In this document: piece after piece, positions 25,007-33,195 of the stretch | Position numbering within the stretch: the first letter of the stretch is position 1 | How the letters are laid out: every line of letters starts with the position of its first letter | Assembly (NCBI GenBank): GCA_030696525.1 | Contig: JAUYSB010000054.1 | Span: forward strand, 1 to 41,325 | DNA: 41,325 bases | Source of the DNA: Hydrogenophaga sp. | Lineage (GTDB): Bacteria; Pseudomonadota; Gammaproteobacteria; Burkholderiales; Burkholderiaceae_C | Direction: 5' to 3' | The notes under the pieces: generated by a model | What the model was told of the DNA's origin: nothing | The model's input: the letters and a program-made list of their open reading frames with translations, nothing else | The model's database searches: none | Translations under genes and position numbers: made by a program

Positions 25007-25920
25007 AAGTGCTGGTCACGGGTGCCGCCGGGCATGTGGCCACGCTGACCTTGCCAGGCCTGGTGGACCACCACGAGCTGCGGCTGGCCGATATCAAACC
25101 GTTGGATCGGGTACCGACACATGCCCGCTTTCAGGCCGTAAACCTGTTGGACGCGAGCGATGCCGATCTCCACGCATTGTTTGAAGGCGTGGAAGTGGTG
25201 GTGCACAGCGCCTACATTCCGTCGGGTGAGGTGGATGTGTACAGCGCCACGCCGCCCCAAATCGATCGTTTCGAGGCCGAATTTGCCAACCTGCGCGTGG
25301 CACAGCGGGTGTACCGCACCGCTCTGGAAGCGGGCGTGCGCCGGGTGGTGATGGTCTCCTCCAACCATGCGGCCGACTGGTACGAACACGCACAGGTGCA
25401 CCTGCGCCAGCGCGACATGGTCTACCCCACCGACCTGCCTCTGGCCGACAACTTCTACGGTTGGTCCAAGGCTTCGTATGAGCTGCTGGGGCACCCTTAT
25501 GCCTGCGGCACGTTTGGCCGGTCCTTGGAAGTGGTGATGCTTCGCATCGGATCGCCCTATCCGATACAGGCTGCGCGTTACGACGTCTGTGCAGCGCCCG
25601 TTCCGTCGTCGTTGCCTCGACCAAAGGGCGTCGCCGGCTTCAAGCGTGCGCTCGGAGCCTGGCTCAGCCCGCGTGACTGCGCAGCTTTGGTGCGTTGTGC
25701 GGTCGAGGCGACTCACATCGTGGCCACCAACGAAGTGCCTTGGGTGGTCGCCTATGGCATCTCGGACAACACCCGCGCTTTCTGGTCACTCGAATCGGCT
25801 CGGCGCCAGCTCGGTTATCAGCCACAAGACGATTCCGAGGTGACCTACGCCGCCGACATTCAGCGCCTGTTGATGGGTGCGGGTCCGGCCGCCGCCGGGC
25901 GGCTGGGCGTGCGTCAATGA
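25003..25920 (+). CDS. NAD-dependent epimerase/dehydratase-type SDR (uronate-dehydrogenase-like)
   Basis: This 305-residue extended short-chain dehydrogenase has nucleotide motif TGAAGHVA (6-13), in which the last glycine of TGxxGxxG is alanine, followed by D30 near the expected adenine-ribose contact. The catalytic S119/S120 (VMVSSNHA) and Y152-x3-K156 (YGWSK) are intact. Overall shape resembles bacterial uronate dehydrogenases and related sugar-acid oxidoreductases. The start overlaps the previous stop (ATGA). It oxidises or reduces a hydroxy group on an unknown intermediate of this pathway. Confidence 0.83.
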   Translation: MKVLVTGAAGHVATLTLPGLVDHHELRLADIKPLDRVPTHARFQAVNLLDASDADLHALFEGVEVVVHSAYIPSGEVDVYSATPPQIDRFEAEFANLRVAQRVYRTALEAGVRRVVMVSSNHAADWYEHAQVHLRQRDMVYPTDLPLADNFYGWSKASYELLGHPYACGTFGRSLEVVMLRIGSPYPIQAARYDVCAAPVPSSLPRPKGVAGFKRALGAWLSPRDCAALVRCAVEATHIVATNEVPWVVAYGISDNTRAFWSLESARRQLGYQPQDDSEVTYAADIQRLLMGAGPAAAGRLGVRQ

Positions 25921-25943
25921 ATTTCATAAAAAGGACATCCCAC

Positions 25944-27059
25944 GTGAGCCCCTGGAAAGCTGCCCAACCTGGTGACCCCGTCACCGCCATCGACACACCT
26001 GCCCTGGTGCTCAATCTCGATGCCTTCGAGCGCAACCTGCAGCGCATGATGGACGCCATTCAAGGCCATCCGGTGCGCCTGCGTGCGCACGCCAAGAGCC
26101 ACAAGTGTCCCGAGATCGCGCGGCGCCAGGTCGCGCTGGGCGCCGTGGGAATCTGTTGTCAGAAAGTCAGCGAGGCAGCGGTGTTTGTGGAGGCCGGCAT
26201 CCACGACGTGCTGGTGACCAACCAGGTGGTGGGGGCCCACAAGCTGCGGCATCTGGCCAACCTGGCGCGGCGCGCGCGCATGGGTGTGCTGGTGGACGAT
26301 GCGCAGCAGGTGGCTGACCTGGCGCAAGCAGCGCGGGAGCAAGGCGTCTGCATCGACGTATACGTGGAGATCGACGTCGGTGGCAAACGCTGCGGCGTTC
26401 AACCTGGTGCATCTGTGGCGCACCTGGCCCGACAAATCGCCAACCACGCGTCGCTGCGTTTTGCTGGCCTGCAGTGTTACCACGGCCCCGCACAGCACCG
26501 CCGCACACCCGCAGAGCGCATTGAAGCCATTGCGTCAGCCACTGACGCGGCTCGAATGAGCCGCGACCTGATTCTTGCCGACGGGTTGGCCGTCGAACGC
26601 ATCACCGGCGCCGGTACCGGCAGCTTTTTGCTCGAACGCGATTCGGGTGTGTTCAATGAGATACAGGCTGGCTCCTACATCTTCATGGACCGTGACTATG
26701 GCGACAACCAGCCCGGCCCCAATGACGTGCCCTTTGAGCACGCGCTGTTTGTGCGCACCGGTGTGCTCAGCCATACCGCGCCCACACGCGCCGTGGTGGA
26801 CGCGGGCCTCAAGGCGTCGGCGACGGATTCCGGCATGCCGACAGTGTGGCAGCGGCCCGAGCTGAAGTACGTCAAGGCAGCCGACGACCATGGTGTGCTG
26901 GAGATGCCAGCGGACACATCCTTGGGCCTGGGCGATGTGTTGATGCTGGTGCCCGGTCATTGCGACCCGACAGTCAACCTCTACGACGAGCTGGTGTGTG
27001 TGCGGGGTGAGCGTGTTGAGGCCTTGTGGCCTGTTGCAGCACGCGGTGCCTTGTTGTGA
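25944..27059 (+). CDS. D-threonine aldolase/3-hydroxy-D-aspartate aldolase-family PLP enzyme, H-x-D type
   Basis: This is a 371-residue fold-type III PLP enzyme, closely matching known low-specificity D-threonine aldolases in pattern: AAQPGDPVTAIDTPALVLNL, PLP lysine K51 (RAHAKSHKCPEIA), GAVGICCQKVSEAAVF, FAGLQCYHG, AGTGSFLLE, and metal ligands H339 and D341 (VPGHCDPTVNLYD). Such enzymes cleave D-beta-hydroxy-alpha-amino acids to glycine plus an aldehyde, with a divalent metal. GTG 25944 is chosen because AAGGA lies 8 nt upstream; ATG 25917 overlapping the SDR stop is the alternative. It differs from the module A relative in its metal pair (D in place of C), suggesting aldolase rather than dehydratase chemistry. 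Confidence 0.88.
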   Translation: MSPWKAAQPGDPVTAIDTPALVLNLDAFERNLQRMMDAIQGHPVRLRAHAKSHKCPEIARRQVALGAVGICCQKVSEAAVFVEAGIHDVLVTNQVVGAHKLRHLANLARRARMGVLVDDAQQVADLAQAAREQGVCIDVYVEIDVGGKRCGVQPGASVAHLARQIANHASLRFAGLQCYHGPAQHRRTPAERIEAIASATDAARMSRDLILADGLAVERITGAGTGSFLLERDSGVFNEIQAGSYIFMDRDYGDNQPGPNDVPFEHALFVRTGVLSHTAPTRAVVDAGLKASATDSGMPTVWQRPELKYVKAADDHGVLEMPADTSLGLGDVLMLVPGHCDPTVNLYDELVCVRGERVEALWPVAARGALL

Positions 27060-27075
27060 TCCACGCGGGAGCATC

Positions 27076-28527
27076 ATGTCTGCACTTTTCGACACGCTGA
27101 TCCGCAACGCCACCGTGGTGGATGGAACAGGGGCGGCCCGCTACCGTGCCGATATTGGCATCCTGGGTGACCGTATCGCCCGTATTGGCGATCTGTCTGC
27201 CGATCGGGGGCACAACGAGATCGACCTGGGCGGTCGCGTTGCGGCGCCCGGCTTCATTGATGCCCACACCCACGACGACCGTGCGCTGTTGTCGGCACCA
27301 GAGATGACACCCAAGGTCAGCCAGGGCGTGACCACGGTGATTGGCGGCAACTGTGGCATCTCGCTGGCGCCCATGCCCCGCCCCATACCTCAACCGGTGA
27401 CACCGCCGCTGAACCTGCTGGACGACAGTGGCGAATGGTTTCGTTTCAGCAGCTTCGCCCAGTACCTGAACGCTCTGCGGGAGCGGCCGGCAGCAGTCAA
27501 TTGCGCGATGTTGGTGGGCCACACCACCTTGCGGGTGAGCACCATGGACGACCTCTCTCAACCCGCCACGCCAGGTGAGGTGGCCGCGATGCGAGCGCTT
27601 CTCGATGAAGCCTTGGCGGCAGGTGCCATCGGTGTGTCCACTGGCCTGTTCTACGAGCCGGCCTTTGCCGCGCCTGCGCAAGAGGTGATCGAAGTCTGCC
27701 GGCCGCTCAAGCAATACCAGGGGCTGTACTGTACCCACATGCGCAACGAGGCAACGCAGGTGGTTGATGCGTTGGAGGAGACCTTCCTCATCGGTCGTGA
27801 ACTGGGGGTGCCGGTCGTGATTTCGCACCACAAGGTGTTGGAGCGAAGCAACTTCGGCCGCTCGGTCGAGACCTTGGCGCTGATCGAGAAGCGCATGGGC
27901 GAGCAGCCGGTGTGTCTGGACTGCTACCCCTACACAGCCGGATCGACCGTGTTGTCGGTCAGCCGCCTGGCCGGCGCCGACCGCGTGCTGGTCAGCTGGT
28001 CCAAGGCCTTGCCTCAATTTGCGGGGCGGGACCTCGATCAGATCGCGGCCGAGCTGGGCGTGAGCGAGGCCGAAGCGGTGGAACGCTTGAGCCCAGCAGG
28101 GGCCATCTATTTCAAGATGGACGAGGGCGACGTGAAGCGCATCCTGAAGTTCGGGCCGACCATGATCGGTTCGGACGGTTTGCCGCAAGACGCTTCGCCC
28201 CATCCGCGGCTGTGGGGCACTTTTCCACGCGTGCTGGGGCACTACGGACGCCTGTTAGGCCTGTTCTCGCTGGAGATGGCCGTGCACAAGATGACCGGTC
28301 TGACCGCCCAGAACTTTGGGTTGAAAGACCGTGGGGTGCTGCGGGAAGGCGCCTACGCCGACCTGACCCTTTTTGATGCCGACAAGGTCGACGCAGCCGC
28401 CACCTACGAGTCACCAACGGCGCCCGCCCGGGGCATCCACATGGTGCTGGTCAATGGGGTTGTGGTTTGGCGTGAGGGCGAGGCCACCGGCGCCAGGCCA
28501 GGTCGAGTCTTGACCCACTCTGAGTGA
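27076..28527 (+). CDS. N-acyl-D-amino-acid deacylase (D-aminoacylase family), copy 2
   Basis: This 483-residue amidohydrolase is collinear with copy 1 at 12678-14132 and very similar over the whole length by eye. It has H64/H66 (DAHTHDD), GGNCGIS cysteine, CTHMRNE, VISHHKV and GSDGLP, so the full D-aminoacylase metal site is present. One visible difference close to the active site is TTVIGGNCG here against TTVITGNCG in copy 1. It begins 16 bp after the aldolase-type gene (GGGAG upstream of the ATG) and ends module B, 15 bp from the convergent TetR gene. The shared enzymology is the main link between the two modules. Confidence 0.9.
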   Translation: MSALFDTLIRNATVVDGTGAARYRADIGILGDRIARIGDLSADRGHNEIDLGGRVAAPGFIDAHTHDDRALLSAPEMTPKVSQGVTTVIGGNCGISLAPMPRPIPQPVTPPLNLLDDSGEWFRFSSFAQYLNALRERPAAVNCAMLVGHTTLRVSTMDDLSQPATPGEVAAMRALLDEALAAGAIGVSTGLFYEPAFAAPAQEVIEVCRPLKQYQGLYCTHMRNEATQVVDALEETFLIGRELGVPVVISHHKVLERSNFGRSVETLALIEKRMGEQPVCLDCYPYTAGSTVLSVSRLAGADRVLVSWSKALPQFAGRDLDQIAAELGVSEAEAVERLSPAGAIYFKMDEGDVKRILKFGPTMIGSDGLPQDASPHPRLWGTFPRVLGHYGRLLGLFSLEMAVHKMTGLTAQNFGLKDRGVLREGAYADLTLFDADKVDAAATYESPTAPARGIHMVLVNGVVVWREGEATGARPGRVLTHSE

Positions 28528-28542
28528 GTGGACAACGAAGCG

Positions 28543-29259
28543 TCAAGGCGTGGCGTCGTGTGTCACCGTCGCGATCATCCCCGGGATGCCTGCCAGAAAG
28601 GCCGTGACGTGCATGGCGATGACCTTCTCGACGGCCAGCGTGGTGCCGTCGCGGTAGATGTGCCGGCGGATGGCCAGGTGGGAGATGTTGCCGTGCAGCA
28701 CCCAGCCCAGTTCTCGCCGCATTTCCGGGTGTTCGGGCGCCGACAAGCCGGCGTCAAAGGCCGCTTCTTCGACGATCACGTCCAGCAGGTTGCGGATGAT
28801 GTCGGCGATGTAGGTGGGGGCCATTTCGGCCTCGGCCAGCGAGGCGTAGAGAAACAGGCGCAGCCAGCGCCGGGTGAGGATGGTGTCGTAGTACTCGGCG
28901 TAGAAGCGCTGGAGCCGCTGCGTCAAGGGCAGCTTGCGGTCGCGCAGTTGCACGAACCAGATGGCTTTGAAGGGGCCGGCGATCTCGGCGTCGTAGACCG
29001 CGTTGATCAAGGCCCCCTTGTTGGGGAAGGCGCTGTAGAGCAGGCGCTGCGACACGCCGCAGGCATCGGCCAGGGCGCGTGTCTGTGCCGTGAGGCCGTA
29101 TTCGGAAAAGAACTCGAAGGCCTTGGCCTGGATCTGGGCGCGCCTCTCATGCGCGGGCATGCGGGTGGTGGCGCGCCGTTGGCCGGTGCCGGTTCTGGGC
29201 TGTTGCGGGCTGGCGGGGTCCTGCCGCCGGGCGGTCAGCAAATCAGACTTGGCTTTCAT
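28543..29259 (-). CDS. TetR-family transcriptional regulator
   Basis: This is a 238-residue TetR repressor. A basic, low-complexity N-terminal tail (~1-36) is followed by the TetR DNA-binding domain (about 37-85), with RRAQIQAKAFEFFSEYGLTA and the recognition-helix region ACGVSQRLLYSAFPNKGALI. The ligand domain follows (about 90-238). It is divergent from the NIPSNAP gene; the palindrome TCGTCATATGACGA lies between them at 29323-29336, and a matching one sits in front of the downstream ABC importer. This points to self-repression plus control of region 4. No ribosome site is visible before ATG 29259; the internal ATG at residue 34 would remove the tail but keep the DNA-binding domain. Confidence 0.88.
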   Translation of the reverse strand: MKAKSDLLTARRQDPASPQQPRTGTGQRRATTRMPAHERRAQIQAKAFEFFSEYGLTAQTRALADACGVSQRLLYSAFPNKGALINAVYDAEIAGPFKAIWFVQLRDRKLPLTQRLQRFYAEYYDTILTRRWLRLFLYASLAEAEMAPTYIADIIRNLLDVIVEEAAFDAGLSAPEHPEMRRELGWVLHGNISHLAIRRHIYRDGTTLAVEKVIAMHVTAFLAGIPGMIATVTHDATP

Positions 29260-29322
29260 GGGGGGGATGGCACGGCGTTGGTTGGGGTGGACACAGGCGG
29301 CACTTTAGCGTCAAAATATACA

Positions 29323-29336
29323 TCGTCATATGACGA
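29323..29336. promoter_or_regulatory. Palindromic operator 1 for the adjacent TetR regulator
   Basis: TCGTCA-TA-TGACGA is a perfect 14-bp palindrome in the 155-bp divergent region between the TetR gene and the NIPSNAP gene. A possible minus-strand -10 (TATATT, 29320-29315) is next to it. The half-sites are identical to those at 29790-29803. Confidence 0.7.
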
Positions 29337-29414
29337 CATGTATGCAGAAAAACCCGCAGATGCTGCCCCGCCTGAGCGGGCCGGCCAGCGCTGCACCGAC
29401 CCAGGACGAGCACC

Positions 29415-29726
29415 ATGATTTATGAAATGCGGACCTACCAGGTCCAGCCCGGCCGCGCCGGCGATTTCCTCAAGCTGTACCAGGCCAAGGGGCTGCACAT
29501 CATTTCCCGCTACGCCAAGCTCATTGGCTGTTGGACCAAGGAGTCCGGCGTGCTGAACTCAACGGTTTTTATATGGGCATACGAAGACTTTGCCCACCGG
29601 ACGAGCCAGCGCGCGCTGTTGATGCAAGACATCGAGTGGCAGATGTTTGTGCCGGAGATGCTGCCCTATCTGGTGCACCAGGAAAGCGTCTTCCTCAACC
29701 CGGCGGCGTTTTCACCGCTGCATTGA
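29415..29726 (+). CDS. NIPSNAP-domain protein
   Basis: This 103-residue protein begins MIYEMRTYQVQPGRAGDFLKLY, the canonical start of NIPSNAP-domain proteins (PF07978), and covers a single ferredoxin-like alpha-beta domain ending AFSPLH. The bacterial proteins often accompany catabolic operons, and their biochemical function is mostly unknown. AGGA lies upstream of the ATG. It is the first gene on the plus strand beside the TetR operator, so it is probably induced with the importer and hydroxylase genes downstream. Confidence 0.85.
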   Translation: MIYEMRTYQVQPGRAGDFLKLYQAKGLHIISRYAKLIGCWTKESGVLNSTVFIWAYEDFAHRTSQRALLMQDIEWQMFVPEMLPYLVHQESVFLNPAAFSPLH

Positions 29727-29786
29727 GCCAGCGTGAGCCACTGCCCCGGCGGTGCAAAAAGTCAACAGGTCAGGGTTTTCGATTAG

Positions 29787-29826
29787 TTATCGTCACTTGA
29801 CGATAAGATGACTTGTCAGAAATAAT
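29787..29826 (+). promoter_or_regulatory. Promoter of the CUT1-like importer operon with TetR operator 2
   Basis: A palindrome with 9-bp perfect arms, TTATCGTCA-CT-TGACGATAA (29787-29806), contains the same TCGTCA-N2-TGACGA core as operator 1. Its right arm contains a -35 box TTGACG (29797-29802), followed by an 18-bp spacer and -10 AATAAT (29821-29826). Binding there would block polymerase. The remaining ~108 bp to the ATG at 29935 hold no gene. Confidence 0.7.
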
Positions 29827-29934
29827 GAAAACGTGGTCGAAGGGGCGGCATGGTGCCGCCCGCTTTGTGTGCCCACCCGAACGCGCCAGTGCGAACACCG
29901 ACGGTGCGGGATCTGTTTTTCAGGAGCGTGATCG

Positions 29935-31260
29935 ATGAGCGATATCTGGACCAGCGACGCCTCGCGCCGCGAATTTCTCAAGCTGGCCGCCGCTGCGGGT
30001 GTGGCCGGCACCGGTGCCTTGGCCCTTGAGGCCCAGGCACAGAACGCGCCGATCAACTTCTACACCTGGTCAGCGGCCGTGGATCTGGTCAAGAGCCATT
30101 TGACTGCGTTCGAAGCCCGCACCGGCCTGAAGGTCAACTACAACAACTCGCCCTGGGCGCAGTACCGCGACGCCATGGTCACCAAGTTCGTCGGCAAGGC
30201 GCCGCTGGACGTGATGTGGGTGTCCGACAGCTGGTTGCCGGAGTGGGCCGAAGCGGGCTGGATTGCACCCATCGACGGCTTTCCAGATTTGATGAAGTAC
30301 AACGCCGATGCCGATGACTTCTGCAACAAGTCCATGCAGTACAAAGGCAAGCAGTACGGCCTGACCTACTACAGCGACTACATGGCCTTCTTCTACGACG
30401 AAGAGATCCTCAAGAAGGCTGGTATCAAGGCACCACCCACCACCTGGGACGAGCTGGTGGCGCAGTCGCTCAAGATCAAGGGCGCAGGCCTGAGCGAGTA
30501 CCCGATGATGCTCTCCATGGCGCGCGAGAGCTGGCTCATCGAGTTCCTCACGGCGATGGTGTATTCCAACGGCGGGCGTTTCACCGACGATGCCGGCGCA
30601 GCCCTGATGGCCGATCCCAAGCGCGGAGCCCAGCAGGCTTTGCAGTGGGTGGTGGATGCGGTCAACAAGCACAAGATCATCTCGCCCGCCTGTGTGGAAA
30701 CGGGTGAACTCAACGGCCTCAAGGCCTTTGGTGCCGGCAACCATGCTTTCGCGCTGCTGAGCCGCTACCGGGTGCGCACCCTCAACGATCCCAAGCAGTC
30801 GGCCATCGCCGGCCGCGTCAAGCAGGCGCTGATGCCCATGGGCCCGGGCGGCTCGCACGCCACGGTGGGCTGGATGCGTTTCCATGGCATGAGCGCACAG
30901 GCGGCGGCCGACAAGAACCGCGCCGCCAATGCCGCCAAGCTTATCGAGTGGTTCGGTGGCAAGGCTGGCAGCCAGTACCAGTTCCAGAAGATGCTGTTCA
31001 GTGATCTCGGCACGGGCTTTGGCGTCAAGGAGCTCTTCAAGGACCCGGAGGTCCAGGCCAATTACAAGAAGTACTCGGACATCGCCATGTTCGAGAAGCA
31101 GCAGCAGCTGGCCCGTCGCAAAGATGTGATCGCCCGCTGGTTTGGCGAATGGGACGAGGTCAACGGCACCGCCTGGCAGTCGGCGGTGGTGGGCAAGTCC
31201 ACGGTCCCGGCAGCGCTGAAGAAATCCTCAGACGCCTGGAACGACATGCGCAAGTCCTGA
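29935..31260 (+). CDS. Sugar-type (family 1) ABC transporter substrate-binding protein, Tat-exported
   Basis: This is a 441-residue extracellular solute-binding protein family 1 member. The N-terminus carries a twin-arginine signal (SRREFLK with R11-R12, hydrophobic AAAAGVAGTGALAL, probable cleavage after AQA near residue 35), so it is exported folded. The body has family features NFYTWSAAVDLVKSHLTAFE, DVMWVSDSWLPEWAEAGWI and GITYYSD-like LTYYSDYMAFFYDEEILKKA. Ligands of this class are usually sugars or polyols, but in a molybdenum-hydroxylase operon another solute is possible. It is under a strong promoter with a TetR operator; a hairpin follows the stop codon. Confidence 0.92.
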   Translation: MSDIWTSDASRREFLKLAAAAGVAGTGALALEAQAQNAPINFYTWSAAVDLVKSHLTAFEARTGLKVNYNNSPWAQYRDAMVTKFVGKAPLDVMWVSDSWLPEWAEAGWIAPIDGFPDLMKYNADADDFCNKSMQYKGKQYGLTYYSDYMAFFYDEEILKKAGIKAPPTTWDELVAQSLKIKGAGLSEYPMMLSMARESWLIEFLTAMVYSNGGRFTDDAGAALMADPKRGAQQALQWVVDAVNKHKIISPACVETGELNGLKAFGAGNHAFALLSRYRVRTLNDPKQSAIAGRVKQALMPMGPGGSHATVGWMRFHGMSAQAAADKNRAANAAKLIEWFGGKAGSQYQFQKMLFSDLGTGFGVKELFKDPEVQANYKKYSDIAMFEKQQQLARRKDVIARWFGEWDEVNGTAWQSAVVGKSTVPAALKKSSDAWNDMRKS

Positions 31261-31269
31261 GGTGCACAA

Positions 31270-31291
31270 CCGCCGGGCACACGCCCGGCGG
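31270..31291 (+). other. GC hairpin after the binding-protein gene, third importer
   Basis: Perfect 9-bp stem CCGCCGGGC / GCCCGGCGG with loop ACAC begins 9 bp past the SBP stop and ends 24 bp before the permease ATG. No T-run. It is equivalent in place and form to the hairpins at 8100-8122 and 17922-17948. Confidence 0.55.
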
Positions 31292-31315
31292 ATTGCCCTG
31301 ACCGAAAGAATCCCG

Positions 31316-32233
31316 ATGCAGGAAACGAAACGCCCGAGGCGGCGCTGGCTGGTGTTGCCCAGCAGTGCCTACGACCAACGCAGCGCCATGCTGTTCCTGA
31401 CCCCCATGGTGCTGGTGCTCAGCGTGGTGGCGGTATTTCCCGTGCTGTACTCCTTCTGGATCAGCCTGTTTGACCTCAAGCTCACGCGGCCCCACCGCGT
31501 GCCCTTTGTCTGGTTCGACAACTACCTCAAGATTTTTGCCGATCCCCTGTTTTGGGAATCGGTGGCCCGCACCGCCAGCTTCACCGTGATGTCCGTGTTG
31601 TCCATCATGGTCATCGCCACGATGATGGCACTGCTGCTGAACGAAGATTTTCGCGGCCGACGCATCCTCTCGGCCATCCTGCTGATCCCGTGGGCGATCC
31701 CCTACGTGGCCAACGGCCTGATGTGGAAGTGGATTTACGACTCGGGCTACGGCGCGCTCAACGGCCTGCTGATGCAGCTGGGTTTCATCGACAAGTATGT
31801 GGTCATGCTGGGCGACACCGACAAGACCATGTCGCTGATCACCAACGCCTTCGTGTGGAAGGAAGTGCCGCTGGCCACCATCCTGTTGCTGGTCACGCTC
31901 AAGTCCATCCGGGCTGATCTGTACAGCGCGGCCAAGGTGGACGGCGCCAATGTGATGCAGCGTTTTGTCCACATCACGCTGCCGCAGCTGGTGCCCGGCT
32001 TTGCGCTGGTGATGATTTACGAATCGATGATGGCCATCCGCCATTTCGACCTGTTCTTCATCCTCACCGAAGGGGGACCGGCCGACGCCTCGCATGTGGT
32101 GGCCTGGCAGGTCTACGTCGAGACCTTCCGCAAGCTGGCCTTCGGCACGGGCTCGGCCCTGGCCTACATCATGGCAATCGCGACCTTCGTGCTGGCCTAT
32201 TTCGTCATCCGCAGCACCAGCCGAAAGCTGTAG
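31316..32233 (+). CDS. CUT1-type ABC transporter permease (MalF/UgpA-like)
   Basis: This is a 305-residue permease with six predicted helices, the first at MLFLTPMVLVLSVVAVFPVL (about residues 25-45). The coupling loop AAKVDGANVMQRFVHITLPQ and the segment LFFILTEGGPADASHVVAWQ are typical of MalF-type subunits. ATG 31316 gives the normal short cytoplasmic lead; the open frame upstream runs through the hairpin and is not used. It forms the pore with the next gene product. Confidence 0.91.
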   Translation: MQETKRPRRRWLVLPSSAYDQRSAMLFLTPMVLVLSVVAVFPVLYSFWISLFDLKLTRPHRVPFVWFDNYLKIFADPLFWESVARTASFTVMSVLSIMVIATMMALLLNEDFRGRRILSAILLIPWAIPYVANGLMWKWIYDSGYGALNGLLMQLGFIDKYVVMLGDTDKTMSLITNAFVWKEVPLATILLLVTLKSIRADLYSAAKVDGANVMQRFVHITLPQLVPGFALVMIYESMMAIRHFDLFFILTEGGPADASHVVAWQVYVETFRKLAFGTGSALAYIMAIATFVLAYFVIRSTSRKL

Positions 32234-32262
32234 AGATCCGTCGAGCTACGAAGGAAAAATTC

Positions 32263-33171
32263 ATGAATGCAATCATCCCGGGACGGCGCTCGCTGCTGTT
32301 TTTCGGTTCCCTGTTGTTTGCCCTGTATGTGCTGGCGCCCATTGCGTGGCTGGTGTCCTCGTCGCTGCAGTCCGAGGCGGAGATCACGTCCGTGCCGCCG
32401 CACTGGATTCCGGAGCAACCCACGCTGGAGAACTTTGCCGCCATCTTCAAGAGCAGCGAAGAAGTCGTGACCTACGACACCCGCAAGCAGGGCGACACCG
32501 CCACCGGCGGCTTCATCCCGTCCACCGCGGTCAACCTGCTGCCCTCGATGAAGAACAGCTTTATCGTGGCCATGGCGGTGGTGGTCCTCAACCTGCTGGT
32601 CAGTGTGCCGGCGGCCTATGCACTCGCCAAGATCCGCTTCATCGGCCGCACAAGCTCCATCTATTTCATGCTGAGCACGCGCGTCATCCCCGACATCGCG
32701 TTGGTGGTGCCGTTTTTTCTGTTCGTGCAGAAGCTGGGTCTGATGGACAACCTGCTGTCGCTCATCATCACCTACTTGGCCATCACGGTGCCCTTCAGCA
32801 TCTTCATCCTGACTGGCTACTTCGAGTCGCTGCCAGACGACCTGGACAAGGCGGCCCGGGTGGACGGCTGCTCTAGGTTGCAGACGCTGTTGCTCGTGTT
32901 CCTGCCCCTTGCGCTGCCCTCGCTCGTGGCGGTGGTGCTGTTCACCTTCCTCACCAGCTGGAACGAATTCCTGCTGGCCCTGATGTTCACCCAGACCCCC
33001 GCGTCACAAACGATGCCCATCGTGGTGGCGTCCTTCACCTCCGATTTCAACATCAGCTTCTCGTTCATCAACGCGGCCGGGGTCATGGCCATCGTGCCGC
33101 CCGTGATCATCGCGATCATGTTCGAGCGTTACATCGTGTCTGGCCTGACCGCTGGTGCGGTCAAGGGCTGA
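32263..33171 (+). CDS. CUT1-type ABC transporter permease (MalG/UgpE-like)
   Basis: This 302-residue permease has six predicted helices, the first at LLFFGSLLFALYVLAPIAWL. It carries the coupling loop KAARVDGCSRLQTLLLVFLP, preceded by ILTGYFESLPDDLD, typical of MalG-type subunits. GAAGGA precedes ATG 32263. A somewhat long periplasmic loop (about residues 45-85, SSEEVVTYDTRKQGDTATGG) lies between helices 1 and 2. The downstream ATPase gene begins 24 bp later. Confidence 0.91.
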   Translation: MNAIIPGRRSLLFFGSLLFALYVLAPIAWLVSSSLQSEAEITSVPPHWIPEQPTLENFAAIFKSSEEVVTYDTRKQGDTATGGFIPSTAVNLLPSMKNSFIVAMAVVVLNLLVSVPAAYALAKIRFIGRTSSIYFMLSTRVIPDIALVVPFFLFVQKLGLMDNLLSLIITYLAITVPFSIFILTGYFESLPDDLDKAARVDGCSRLQTLLLVFLPLALPSLVAVVLFTFLTSWNEFLLALMFTQTPASQTMPIVVASFTSDFNISFSFINAAGVMAIVPPVIIAIMFERYIVSGLTAGAVKG

Positions 33172-33195
33172 GAGCCAGTTACAGGAGTCCACACC

